Shown here: positions 37,920 through 47,800 of the stretch, one piece after another
Layout: every line of letters starts with the position of its first letter
Position numbering within the stretch: the stretch's first letter is position 1
Position numbers and translations under genes: made by a program
Notes under the pieces: model-generated
The model's database searches: none
Seen by the model: only the letters and a program-made list of their open reading frames with translations
Told to the model about the DNA's origin: nothing
Source of the DNA: Streptomyces tsukubensis
GTDB taxonomy: Bacteria; Actinomycetota; Actinomycetes; Streptomycetales; Streptomycetaceae
Length of the DNA stretch: 64,000 bases
NCBI RefSeq assembly: GCF_003932715.1
Contig: NZ_CP020700.1
Location: 992,001-1,056,000, forward strand
Direction of reading: 5' to 3'

Positions 37920-38705
37920 ATGGAGACGAATGCCGACTGCAGGAGCCTGGTCGCGGTGGGCGACTCCTTCACCGAAGGCATGTCGGACCTGCTGCCCGAC
38001 GGGTCGTACCGCGGCTGGGCCGATCTGCTGGCCGCCCGGCTCGCCGCCCGCTCCCCCGGTTTCCGGTACGCCAATCTCGCGGTGCGCGGCAAACTCCTGG
38101 GCCAGATCGTCCAGGAGCAGGTCGGCCCCGCCGCGGCGATGCGCGCCGACCTGGTGACCTTCGTCGGCGGCCTCAACGACGTGCTGCGCCCCCGGATCGA
38201 CATGGGCCGGGTCCATGCCCTGCTGGAGGAGGCGGTGGAGACGCTGGCCCCCTCCTGCCGGCAGCTGGTCCTGATGCACAGCCCCGGCCGGTACGGGCCG
38301 CTGCTGGACGCGGGCCGTCCGCGGATGGAGGAGCTGTACGCCCATCTGGACGCGCTGGCCGCCCGCCACGGCGCGCTCGTGGTGGATCTGTACGGCACCC
38401 CGGTGCTCGGGGACCCCCGGCTGTGGGACGCCGACCGGCTGCATCTGACGTCCGAGGGCCACCGGAGGGTCGCCGAGGCGGTCTGGCAGGTCCTCGGGCT
38501 GCCCGCGGAGGACGACTGGCAGGCACCGCTGCCGACCGCGGACCCGGCCCGGTGGGGCGCCCGGCGGGCGGCGGACCTGCGCTTCGCCCGGCGCCATCTC
38601 GCCCCGTGGATCGGCCGCCGGCTGACCGGCCGCTCCTCCGGCGACGGCCGCCCCGCCAAACGCCCCGAGCTGCTTCCGTACGACCCCGGGAGCGGGACGC
38701 CCTGA
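37920..38705 (+). CDS. SGNH/GDSL hydrolase
   Basis: A 261-residue SGNH-fold esterase. Block I GDSFTEG holds the nucleophile S16, the block II glycine is in the NLAVRGKLL region, block III is GGLND, and block V DADRLHLTSEGH supplies Asp and His. There is no signal peptide, so it is probably cytoplasmic. Substrate unknown. The C-terminal 60 residues are Arg/Pro-rich. It probably has a leaderless transcript. Confidence 0.9.
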   Translation: METNADCRSLVAVGDSFTEGMSDLLPDGSYRGWADLLAARLAARSPGFRYANLAVRGKLLGQIVQEQVGPAAAMRADLVTFVGGLNDVLRPRIDMGRVHALLEEAVETLAPSCRQLVLMHSPGRYGPLLDAGRPRMEELYAHLDALAARHGALVVDLYGTPVLGDPRLWDADRLHLTSEGHRRVAEAVWQVLGLPAEDDWQAPLPTADPARWGARRAADLRFARRHLAPWIGRRLTGRSSGDGRPAKRPELLPYDPGSGTP

Positions 38706-38800
38706 CCCGGACGGCCGGGCGGACCCGGTGCGGGTGCCCGGAACGGCGCGATATGCCCGCCGCATCGCGGACCGCCGCACTGGCCTGCGCGGATCGCCAG

Positions 38801-38814
38801 TAGAATCCGGCCAC
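38801..38814 (+). promoter_or_regulatory. -10 box of a likely leaderless purB promoter
   Basis: TAGAAT (38801-38806) lies eight bases before the GTG start, so transcription should begin at or next to the start codon. No ribosome site is present. Confidence 0.6.
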
Positions 38815-40257
38815 GTGACTGCTCTGTCTGCGAAGCCCCGCATCCCCAATGTCCTGGCCGGCCGCTATGCCTCCACCGAACTGGCCGCCCTGTGGTCCCC
38901 CGAGCAGAAGGTGAAGCTGGAGCGGCAGCTCTGGCTCGCGGTGCTGCGCGCCCAGCGCGATCTCGGCATCGACGTCCCCGAGTCCGCCGTCGCCGACTAC
39001 GAGCGGGTCCTCGACCGGGTCGACCTGGGGTCGATCGCCGAACGCGAGCGGGTCACCCGCCACGATGTGAAGGCACGCATCGAGGAGTTCAACGCCCTCG
39101 CGGGCCATGAGCAGATCCACAAGGGCATGACCTCCCGGGATCTCACGGAGAACGTGGAGCAGCTCCAGATCCGGCTCTCCCTGGAGCTGGTGCGGGACCG
39201 CACGGTCGCCGTGCTGGCCCGGCTCGGAAAACTGGCCGGGGAGCACGCCGAGCTGGTGATGGCGGGCCGCTCGCACAACGTCGCCGCGCAGGCGACGACG
39301 CTCGGGAAGCGGTTCGCGACCGCCGCCGACGAGCTGCTGGTGGCCTTCGGACGGCTGGAGCAGCTGATCGCCCGCTACCCGCTGCGCGGGATCAAGGGCC
39401 CGGTCGGCACCGCCCAGGACATGCTGGACCTGCTCGGCGGCGAGGAGGACAAGCTGGCGGAGCTGGAGCAGCGCGTCGCCGGCCATCTGGGCTTCGCCCG
39501 GGCGTTCACCTCGGTGGGGCAGGTCTACCCACGCTCCCTGGACTACGACGTGGTCACGGCGCTCGTCCAGATCGCCGCCGGGCCGTCGTCGCTGGCGAAG
39601 ACGGTCCGGCTGATGGCCGGGCACGAGCTGGTCACCGAGGGCTTCAAGCCCGGCCAGGTCGGTTCTTCGGCAATGCCGCACAAGATGAACACCCGCTCCT
39701 GCGAGCGCGTCAACGGGCTGATGGTCATCCTCCGCGGCTACGCCTCGATGACCGGCGAGCTGGCGGGCGACCAGTGGAACGAGGGCGACGTCTCCTGCTC
39801 GGTGGTGCGCCGGGTGGCCCTGCCGGACGCCTTCTTCGCCCTCGACGGCCTGCTGGAGACCTTCCTGACGGTGCTGGACGAGTTCGGCGCCTTCCCGGCC
39901 GTGATCGCCCGTGAGCTGGACCGCTATCTGCCGTTCCTGGCCACCACGAAGGTCCTGATGGGTGCGGTACGCGCCGGAGTGGGCCGCGAGGAGGCGCACG
40001 AGGTCATCAAGGAGCACGCGGTGGCGTCGGCGCTGGCGATGCGGGAGCGGGGCGCCGAGCGGAACGAGCTGCTGGACCGGCTGGCGGCGGACGAGCGGAT
40101 TCCACTGGACCGTGCGGCGCTGGACGCGCTGATGGCGGACCGGCTCTCCTTCACGGGTGCGGCGGCCGCGCAGGTGGCCGAGGTGGCCGCCCGGGTCGAG
40201 GACGTCGTCAAGCGGTATCCGGACGCCGCCGGGTACGCCCCCGGCGCGATTCTCTGA
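38815..40257 (+). CDS. purB: Adenylosuccinate lyase
   Basis: A 480-residue fumarase/aspartase-superfamily lyase acting twice in purine synthesis (SAICAR to AICAR, adenylosuccinate to AMP). The superfamily signature GSSAMPHKMN, the TSRDLTEN region and the GRSHNVAAQATTLGKR loop are present. The GTG at 38815 gives MTALSAKPRIPNVLAGRYAS and probably heads a leaderless mRNA. The next gene begins nine bases after the stop. Confidence 0.95.
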   Translation: MTALSAKPRIPNVLAGRYASTELAALWSPEQKVKLERQLWLAVLRAQRDLGIDVPESAVADYERVLDRVDLGSIAERERVTRHDVKARIEEFNALAGHEQIHKGMTSRDLTENVEQLQIRLSLELVRDRTVAVLARLGKLAGEHAELVMAGRSHNVAAQATTLGKRFATAADELLVAFGRLEQLIARYPLRGIKGPVGTAQDMLDLLGGEEDKLAELEQRVAGHLGFARAFTSVGQVYPRSLDYDVVTALVQIAAGPSSLAKTVRLMAGHELVTEGFKPGQVGSSAMPHKMNTRSCERVNGLMVILRGYASMTGELAGDQWNEGDVSCSVVRRVALPDAFFALDGLLETFLTVLDEFGAFPAVIARELDRYLPFLATTKVLMGAVRAGVGREEAHEVIKEHAVASALAMRERGAERNELLDRLAADERIPLDRAALDALMADRLSFTGAAAAQVAEVAARVEDVVKRYPDAAGYAPGAIL

Positions 40258-40265
40258 CGTCGCCG

Positions 40266-40838
40266 GTGTCCGTGCCGCTGCCGTCGCCCGAGGAGCTCCG
40301 GGCCGCCCGTGACGGGCTCGTCGACGATGTCGTCGCGCCCGGGCTCTCCGTGCTGTTCTGCGGGATCAACCCGAGTCTGATGTCGGCGGTGACCGGACAC
40401 CACTTCGCCCGCCCCGGGAACCGGTTCTGGCCGGTGCTCCGGCTGTCGGGTTTCACCCCCCGGCAGCTGGCACCGGCGGAACAGCACCTGCTGCTTGCGT
40501 ACGGTCTGGGGATCACCAATGTCGTGGCGCGGGCGACGGCCCGCGCCGACGAGGTGGACGCGGCCGAATTCCGCGAGGGCGGACGGCTGCTGCGGGCCAA
40601 GGTGGCGCGGCTGCGGCCGCGCTGGCTGGCGGTGGTCGGGATCACCGCGTACCGCACGGCCTTCGCCGAGCCGAAAGCCGTGATCGGCCCGCAGGAGCGG
40701 ACGTTCGGCGGGACGGGGATCTGGGTGCTGCCCAATCCGAGCGGGCTGAACGCGCACTGGAGCGCGCGGAGCATGGCGGAGGAGTACGGGCGGCTCCGGG
40801 CGGCGGCCCTTGCGGAGCCGGGCCGGAGGGAGCCGTGA
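40266..40838 (+). CDS. mug: Mismatch-specific uracil/thymine-DNA glycosylase (MUG family)
   Basis: A 190-residue DNA repair enzyme removing U or T from G mismatches. The catalytic FCGINPS motif and the intercalating loop NPSGLNAHW define the family. Start GTG at 40266 is nine bases after purB, so the two are probably co-transcribed. The stop overlaps the following ROK gene by four bases (GTGA). Confidence 0.93.
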   Translation: MSVPLPSPEELRAARDGLVDDVVAPGLSVLFCGINPSLMSAVTGHHFARPGNRFWPVLRLSGFTPRQLAPAEQHLLLAYGLGITNVVARATARADEVDAAEFREGGRLLRAKVARLRPRWLAVVGITAYRTAFAEPKAVIGPQERTFGGTGIWVLPNPSGLNAHWSARSMAEEYGRLRAAALAEPGRREP

Positions 40839-42130
40839 CGGAGCGGCCGGACCGGTCCGCGGCGGGGCGGCCGCTCCGGACCGGGCGCAAGGGCCGTGCG
40901 ACGGGGACGGCCAACGAGTACCATCCGGCAGACAACACGCCCGGGCTGCACCAGCCGGGGCTGGAAGGACACACGGTGGGGCGGCTGACCGGCGGAGATC
41001 CGTCCTTGCTGCGGCGGATCAACTCCGCGGTGGTACTCCACGCGCTCCGGGGCGCGGGTTCGCCCACGCTCACGGACCTGACCCGGGTGACGGGTCTGTC
41101 CCGGCCCACGGTCGAGGGCGTGATCGAAGGACTCATCGAGGCGGGCCTGGTCGCCGAGAGCGTGCCCGAGGAGGGCGGTACCAGACGGCAGGGCCGGCCG
41201 GCCCGGCGGTTCCGGTTCCGGGTCGAGGCGGGCCATCTGCTCGGTATCGAGATCGGACCGCACCGGGTGGCCGCCCTGGTCTCCGGGCTCGACGGACGGA
41301 TCATCGGTGCGGCGTCGCGCGATGTGTCGGACACCGCGTCCGCGGACGACCGGCTGGACCGGGTCCGGGTCGTGACCGCCGATGTGCTGCGGCGTACGGG
41401 GGTCTCCCGGTCCAATCTGCGGGCCGTCGGGGTGGCCTGCCCCGGGATCGTCGAAACCGACGGAACGGTTCGCCTGGGGGTCGCGCTGCCGGGCTGGACG
41501 GGGCTGGCGCTGGGCCAGCGCATCCAGCGCTCGTTCCGCTGCCCGGTCCTGGTGGAGAACGACGCGAACGCGGCGGTCGTCGCCGAGCACTGGAAGGGCG
41601 TCGCAAAGGACTGCGACGACGTGGTGTTCGTCCTCGCGGGGCTGAGCCCGGGGGCCGGTTCGCTGATCAACGGACGGCTGCACCGGGGCTTCGGCGGGGC
41701 CGCCGGGGAGATCGGAGCACTGCATCTCCTCGGCCGGCAACTGCGGCCGGAGCGGCTGCTGTCGCGGACCGACGAGCCGCTGCACCCGCTGGACGAACAG
41801 GCCGTCACCGAGGTGTTCGCGATGGCCAAGAAGGGCGATGCCCGGGCCCAGGCCGCCGTCGACCGCTATGTCCAGCGGCTGGTCCACGATGTGGCGGCGC
41901 TGGCGCTGGCGCTCGACCCGGAGCTGGTGGTGATCGGCGGCTGGGCGGCCGGTCTCGACGGGGTACTGGAGCCGCTGCGCAACGAGCTGTCGCGGTACTG
42001 CCTGCGCCCGCCGAGGGTCGTGCTCTCGCTGCTGCGGGAGGCCGCGGTGGCCACCGGGGCGCTCCGGATAGCGCTCGACCACGCCGAGGAGGAGCTGTTC
42101 GCGGTGGAGGGTACGGCGGCGCGCGACTGA
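40835..42130 (+). CDS. ROK-family transcriptional regulator lacking the zinc motif
   Basis: A 431-residue protein: a disordered N-terminal 45 residues, a winged helix-turn-helix (TLTDLTRVTGLSRPTVEGVIEGLIEAGLV), then a ROK sugar-kinase-like domain with VACPGIVETDG and VENDANAAVVAEH. The family zinc/sugar motif GEIGH...CxCGxxGC is replaced by GEIGALHLLGRQLRPERL, with no Cys and no His, so sugar binding may be lost or altered. The GTG start overlaps mug; a GTG at 40976 would drop the disordered part. Target genes unknown. Confidence 0.88.
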   Translation: MTERPDRSAAGRPLRTGRKGRATGTANEYHPADNTPGLHQPGLEGHTVGRLTGGDPSLLRRINSAVVLHALRGAGSPTLTDLTRVTGLSRPTVEGVIEGLIEAGLVAESVPEEGGTRRQGRPARRFRFRVEAGHLLGIEIGPHRVAALVSGLDGRIIGAASRDVSDTASADDRLDRVRVVTADVLRRTGVSRSNLRAVGVACPGIVETDGTVRLGVALPGWTGLALGQRIQRSFRCPVLVENDANAAVVAEHWKGVAKDCDDVVFVLAGLSPGAGSLINGRLHRGFGGAAGEIGALHLLGRQLRPERLLSRTDEPLHPLDEQAVTEVFAMAKKGDARAQAAVDRYVQRLVHDVAALALALDPELVVIGGWAAGLDGVLEPLRNELSRYCLRPPRVVLSLLREAAVATGALRIALDHAEEELFAVEGTAARD

Positions 42131-42131
42131 G

Positions 42132-42198
42132 CGGGGGCCTCCGGTGGACGGGGCCGTACGGGCTCCGCCCGGCGGTGCCGACGACCGCCGGAGGCCCG
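42132..42198 (+). terminator. Long-loop inverted repeat after the ROK gene
   Basis: GGGCCTCCGGTGG (42135-42147) pairs with CCGCCGGAGGCCC (42185-42197) with one mismatch around a 37-base GC-rich loop, just after the stop codon. Confidence 0.5.
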
Positions 42199-42362
42199 GT
42201 GCGGAGCCGGAAACGGCCGCGGACCGGGCCGCCGGTCTGCCCGGACCCGGTGGGGCGGATCCGGACGGACGGCGGAGCCGGTCCGTGAGAGGTGCTGTTC
42301 CGGGAAGGCGGGCCGGGGGTGCCGGTGGGGGGTGGCGGGCCCGGCGCGCTCTTCCCGGAGCG

Positions 42363-43127
42363 TCAGGAGGCCCTGCGCTCCTCACCGTGGTGGCTGATCC
42401 GGACGTCGCCGGAGTCGCCGAAGGTCAGCTTGCAGGTGTCCGCCCGGTAGGTGGCGACGGAGACCGCGACCGTACGCCCCTGGCAGAGGTAGCGGGTCGT
42501 GACCACCAGGACCGGCGAGCCGGGCAGCCGGTCCAGCTCCCGGGCGTCGTCGGCACGCGCCGAGCCCAGTTCGACCGCACGGTCCTGACCGTCGAGGTCG
42601 AGGCGCTGCAGTTCGCGCAGCACGCAGCGGGCCCGGGCCGCACCGGACGGAGCGTCTATGGCGGTCAGTTCGGGGACGGACGCGGCGGGAACGTAGAGCA
42701 GTTCCGCCGCGAGCGGCTGCCCGTGGGTACCGCGCAGCCTGCGCAGGGCGTACGTCTCCTCCCCCGCCGCCGTTCCCAGAGCGCGGGAGACGGCCGGGGG
42801 CGGCACCACCTTGTCGCAGTCGAACGCCTGCCAGGCGTCCTGGGCGGCACCGGGGCCGGTGTGCTGGTTGGTGGAGACGTCCACACCGAGCCGCGGCGGG
42901 GCGACCGTGGTGCCGACGCCGCGACGGCGCTGGAGCCGTCCTTCGAGTTCGAGTTGTTCGAGGGCCTGGCGGAGCGTGGCCCGGGCCACCCCGAAACGGG
43001 CGGCCAGCTCACGTTCGTTGGGCAGGATCTCTCCTACCGCGAAGTCCGAATCGAGGGCTTCGCCGATCACGTTCTTCAGGTGCCAGTACTTAGGCTCCGG
43101 CACAGTCTCCAGATGCGTGGTCCCCAC
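42363..43127 (-). CDS. GntR-family (HutC/DasR-like) transcriptional regulator
   Basis: A 254-residue regulator with an N-terminal winged helix (PNERELAARFGVARATLRQALEQLELEGRLQRRRGVGTTV), nearly the DasR sequence in this part, and a C-terminal UTRA ligand domain. DasR and relatives bind amino-sugar phosphates. The GTG start is preceded by GGAGG six bases upstream. A promoter with an overlapping palindrome of the DasR (dre) type lies about 80-125 bases upstream, pointing to self-repression. Confidence 0.92.
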   Translation of the reverse strand: MGTTHLETVPEPKYWHLKNVIGEALDSDFAVGEILPNERELAARFGVARATLRQALEQLELEGRLQRRRGVGTTVAPPRLGVDVSTNQHTGPGAAQDAWQAFDCDKVVPPPAVSRALGTAAGEETYALRRLRGTHGQPLAAELLYVPAASVPELTAIDAPSGAARARCVLRELQRLDLDGQDRAVELGSARADDARELDRLPGSPVLVVTTRYLCQGRTVAVSVATYRADTCKLTFGDSGDVRISHHGEERRAS

Positions 43128-43216
43128 CCTGATCCTCCGCGATCGCCGTGTCAGCGGCGGCTATTACGCGCCTTTGTTCGACATTGTTTTTTAAAGGTTC
43201 CTGCACTATCCCTGCG

Positions 43217-43245
43217 ACCATAGGGCGGGCCGGAACCTTGGTCAA
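43217..43245 (-). promoter_or_regulatory. Sigma-70-type promoter of the GntR gene
   Basis: Minus-strand TTGACC (43245-43240) and TATGGT (43222-43217) are separated by exactly 17 bases. The predicted start near 43209 gives an untranslated leader of about 80 bases. The -35 lies inside the palindrome at 43238-43251. Confidence 0.7.
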
Positions 43246-43251
43246 GACCAA
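43238..43251. promoter_or_regulatory. dre-like GntR operator
   Basis: TTGGTCAAGACCAA is a perfect inverted repeat and contains TGGTC-NN-GACCA, the core of the DasR-responsive element. It covers the -35 box of the GntR gene. Confidence 0.7.
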
Positions 43252-43599
43252 TCCTGCCCTGGTTACGCTCTGAAGTCGACCGGTTCCACTGTGCGTTCAC
43301 GAGCTGTTAGCACCCTGTCGAACTAGATGCGGTCCGGCAGGTACTGGTTTCAGGACAACACCACTGACGTGCGGGAAAGGCCCGTCGGGCCAGCGTGGCG
43401 GCGGGGCGGTTTCCGGACGGGGGGCCGCTCGCACGCGTCCGGGGCTTGTCGGAAATGCGGAGGATGTACACCCGGCGGATCGGCCCGCGACAACACCCGC
43501 CCGGAGTAAGGCGCAAGGCCGGCCGCCGGAGAAGGCGGCGTCTCGCGCGGCGCCGGGAAATCTCCCGGTGATCTCCGGCGGACCCCGGGCACACGACAG
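43252..43599. other. Intergenic region without a recognisable gene
   Basis: About 350 bases between the GntR promoter and the terminator of the EamA gene. It has a mixed-GC segment around 43280-43380. I see no coding frame with a ribosome site and no known RNA motif. Confidence 0.5.
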
Positions 43600-43640
43600 A
43601 GGCCGGCCGGGACCCCCGCCACAGGGGTCCCGGCCGGCCT
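43600..43640 (-). terminator. Hairpin terminator of the EamA transporter gene
   Basis: Perfect 17-base arms (43600-43616 and 43624-43640) around the seven-base loop CGCCACA, about 66 bases past the stop on the minus strand. Confidence 0.85.
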
Positions 43641-43706
43641 TCGACGGTCCGGGTTGCTTCCCGGTGGACCGCGCCGCGCTCTCGGCGGGTCCACCGGTGG
43701 TTTCTC

Positions 43707-44720
43707 CTAGGCCGTCTGGTCCCCCGAGGGGATGGACGGACGTTCCACGCTGGTGAACGCCCGCCCCGGGGGAGGCTCTTCGCCGTCCGGCGGGTTCCCG
43801 GCCCGCGGCCTGCTCAGGGCGACGACTCCGGAGCCGAGGGCGGCGCCCGCGCCCACCAGCACCCCGCCCGCCGCCTGGGCGGCGCCGAAGCTGCCCGCAC
43901 CGACCAGGGGCGCGGTCAGCGCTGCGGCGACCGGGATCATGCCGGTGAACAGGGTGGCGCGTTCGGTCCCGATCCGCTGGACGCCCATGTACCAGGCGAC
44001 GAACCCGATGACGGTGACCGCCGCGGCCTGCCAGAGCAGGGCGAGGGTCTCGGTCTGGGTCGGGACCCGGACCAGTCCCGCTCCGTCGACGACGGCTCCG
44101 ATGACCAGCGACTCCACGGCGGCGACGGCACAGATGCACGCGGTGAGGAGCCGGGGGCCGAGGGGCTTCAGGACGGGTGCGGCGAGGACGGCGAACCCCA
44201 CCTCGCCCGCGAGCGCGGCCACCGACCAGAGGATGCCCGCGGTGTCGGTGCGGCCCCAGCCCTGGACGGTGAAGGCACCGGCCGCGACCAGCAGGGCCCC
44301 GTACAGCACCGGCTTGGTGGGGCGGCGGCTGTTCATCAGCGGGACGAGGACGGCGACCACGACCGGCGCACAGCCGACGAACACGCCGGGCACGGCCGGT
44401 TCCGCGGTCCGCTCGGCCGCCAGGACCGCGAGGTTGAAGCCCACCATCCCGATGCCCGCGACCAGCCCGATCCGGACCCACTGACGAGCCGTCAGGGTAC
44501 GGACGGGGGCCAGGGCCGACCGGCCGCCGAGCAGGGGGAGCAGCAGCAGGAAGGCGAGGCCGTACCGGATCGCCTGGCCGCCCGCGTAGGGGTAGTCGCC
44601 GAGGACGCTGTTCGCGGTGAAAGAGGCCCCGACCAGGCTGTACGCGAAGGTGACCAGCAGGATGCCCTGGATCGCGGCGGAGCGGTCGGGAGCCGCCGCC
44701 GGAGTGGCGCTTTGCTTCAT
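43707..44720 (-). CDS. EamA/DMT-superfamily transporter
   Basis: A 337-residue integral membrane protein with ten predicted helices in two EamA repeats (the first ending in GFNLAVLAAERTAEPAVPGVFVGCAP, the second in WYMGVQRIGTERATLFTGMIPVAAAL). It is probably an exporter of amino acids or other metabolites. The ATG at 44720 has no ribosome site; TAGCGT lies seven bases upstream, so a leaderless mRNA is likely. It is divergent from a large hypothetical operon. Confidence 0.9.
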   Translation of the reverse strand: MKQSATPAAAPDRSAAIQGILLVTFAYSLVGASFTANSVLGDYPYAGGQAIRYGLAFLLLLPLLGGRSALAPVRTLTARQWVRIGLVAGIGMVGFNLAVLAAERTAEPAVPGVFVGCAPVVVAVLVPLMNSRRPTKPVLYGALLVAAGAFTVQGWGRTDTAGILWSVAALAGEVGFAVLAAPVLKPLGPRLLTACICAVAAVESLVIGAVVDGAGLVRVPTQTETLALLWQAAAVTVIGFVAWYMGVQRIGTERATLFTGMIPVAAALTAPLVGAGSFGAAQAAGGVLVGAGAALGSGVVALSRPRAGNPPDGEEPPPGRAFTSVERPSIPSGDQTA

Positions 44721-44895
44721 GACGATCACGCTAGGGACGGTCGCGGTCCCCTTGAAGAGCCACTTCCGCGGCGCTGTCGGGGACCACTTTCCCGGCGCGT
44801 CCGCGGCCCGCTCCCGGGTAATCCGTTCGGCGGATTCGCCGCGCGACGGGCGTCCCGTATATCTGGAGCACCGCGACAGTTTCGGAGGTCCGGGG

Positions 44896-47800
44896 ATGAC
44901 AACACCCGTTCCGGCGGCGAGCGTACGGCTCGTACGACCCCAGGACATGCTGGTGGTCGACTTCGACTTCCACAACCTCCGGCCCGACCCCGGCGCGGAC
45001 CCCCCGCAGTTGCGCCGGATCGACCCGGCGCGGCCCTGTGTGGTGGTCGTGCGGTTCGAGACGCAGCACGTCACCGAGCAGACGGTGTACGAGAACGAGC
45101 CGGACCGGCCCGTTCCGGGGGCGATCGCGGCGCGGGCGGTGGGGCCGAGCCGGATCGCCTTCACCGTCCCGGAGACGGTGAAGACCATCCCGTACAGCGA
45201 ATCGGGTCTGCTGCGGTGGTGGCAGTGGGTCATGCGGGTGGTGCCGGGCGCCGGGCGGCCGGGGGACCTGGACACGGATCTGCTGGTGGTGGACTGGCTG
45301 CATCTGACGCCGGAGCAGTTCGCGACCTGGGACCACGCCGAGAGCCCGGTCGAGCACGACGGCCGCACCGAGCTGTGGCACACGCGGCTGGCGGCGCGCG
45401 GGCCCCGGGGCCGTCCGGATCCGCAGCAGGTGCCCACCGTGCGGGTGGTCGCCGCCGACGAGCCGGCGGACCCGGCGGAGGCGAGGCTGTTCGGCGCGCT
45501 GAACCCGGAGGGGTTCGACTACCGCCAGCTCGTCACCCTGACGAATCCGCCCGAACCGGACGCCGCCCCGGTGGACGCGGCGCTGCTGGCGCTGAGCGCA
45601 GCGGGGGCCACCCTCGACCTGGACGGCCGCTGGGAGCCGAGCACCACACCGGGGCTGAACCTCAAGCACTGGGAGCACCACGCCTGGCAGGGCCGGGACA
45701 ACAAGGTGATCCTGGAGCAGTACGGCTTCCTGGTCCCGTTCGGCCACCGGGCCCTGCTCTTCACCGAGACCAAGCGGACGTTCGACGGGACGACCGGGGT
45801 CGCCTATCTCGAACAGCGACGGTTCGTGCGGATCACCGAGCCGGTCAAGGAGTATCCGGGGTCGTACGGACTGCCGTTCGGGGGCCGCTCGCTGCCGTTC
45901 ACCCGGATCGCGGTCGACGGGCCGGTGCCGCCCGTACTGCCGCGGACACCGGATCCGCTCCTCCCGGACCGTCCGGAGACCGGCTTCTGGATCCAGTCCC
46001 TGGACACCGGCGCCGATGTGGCGTTCGTGCTGCGGGGCACCGATCAGGCCGGCCGGGAGATCCGTTTCACGGCCCCCCTGGGCTTTGTGCTGCACGATGT
46101 GGCGATCCGGTCCCCGGAGCCCGGTACGGTTCTGCGCGAGCTGATCGACGCCTACGGCGGTTTCGACAGGATCACCGGCGACGCCCCGGACCCCCGCCGG
46201 TCGGTGGAGCTCGCCGGACAGGAGCTGGGCTTTACCGCCGAGACGGATCCGGGCACCGCGACCCACCCCGCCCAGCGGCTCTTCTGGGGCCTCCAGGGCC
46301 CGCCGGGGCCGCTCGACCCCCGTGCCGACAGCCCGCTGTTCTTCCCCGGCATGCTGGCGGCGGAGGCCCGGCTGCCGACCGTGGACACCTTCTACGGCCC
46401 GGGGGCCGCACTCGTCCTCGGCTACGACGAGAAGTATCTGCGGGACGGGTTCACCGGAAATCCGGGCGAGGTCTATATGCGGGTCCGGGACTCGGTGGCG
46501 TCCCTCGCCTCCGGCGCGGACGAGCCGGTGGAACGGCTCGTCGTCAACAGCAGCAGCACCGGTGGCTTCGTGACCCCGAACTTCGAGATCGGCGGTTTGT
46601 CGCGGGCGCTCGGCGCGGTGGGCGGGAAAATCGAGTCGGTCGACCGGCTGCGGGACGAGGGGACGATCGCGGGGAAGGCCTACTTCGATCTCAAGAACCA
46701 GCTGAACCAGGCCGTGCTGTTCGGGGCCACATTCCTGGCGAACGTCCTGCCGGACAACGCGGCGGGGACCGAATTCTCCCCGAAGATCAAGAAACAGACC
46801 ACATACCCGAAAAGGCCCAAGGACGATCTCCCCGACACCACAAAACTTCCCGACGGCCACCTGATGAGCATCGAATACAGCACACCGCTGGTGGACTTCG
46901 GACCGTTCCGGGCCGTGGTCGGGAACAACCGGGCCAAACTCGACCTGAAGATCGTCAACAAGGTCAACTACGCCGCGGGCAGCAACACCAACACCGTCTC
47001 GGGGAAGATCTCGCTCTTCGAGCTCAGGCTGGTGGACCCGGCGTTCCAGTTCATCGGCGTGGTCTTCAAGGAGTTCGAGTTCAGCTTCGACCACGACGGC
47101 GGGCCGTCCTTCAAACCGAACGTCGACGCGGTCCGGTTCTACGGCCCGCTCGCCTTCGTCGGCGCGTTCCAGGACTACATCTCCGACGCCTTCAAGGACG
47201 TCAGCGTCTTCGGCCTCAGACTGAAGACCTATCTGGAGATCACCTATACCGAGGTGCGGGTCGGTGTCACCTTCGGACTGCCGGACATGGATATGGGGCC
47301 GTTGCTCCGGATCACCAACTGCTTCCTGACCGCGGGGATCATCGTCCCCTTCCAGCGGAAGCCGGTCCGGGCCGCCTTCGGGTTCGCCCGGGAGGACGAG
47401 AAGTTCAATGTCACCGTCTACGGATTCGGCGGCGGCGGCTTCCTCACGATCGAAATCAGTGAGAAGCGTCTGGAGAAGATCGAAGGCGCCCTTGAGGCCA
47501 CCTACACCCTCGCCTTCGACTTCGCGCAGATCGCGTCCGGTCTCGCCCGGATCGCCATCGGCGTCTACTTCAAACTGGAGCGGGCGGACGAGGACGACCC
47601 GGACGCCAAGGACGAGGTCGTGCTCCGCGGCTATGTCCGGGCCACCGGCCGGCTGAGCGTTCTCGGACTGATCAGCATCACGGCCGAGTTCTACGCCGAT
47701 CTGCAGTACCGGCAGCTGGGCCGGGAGAGCGCGGTGACCGCGCACGCCCGGCTCACCGTCTCCATCGACATCCTCTTCTTCCATGTGTCCGTCGCCCTGG

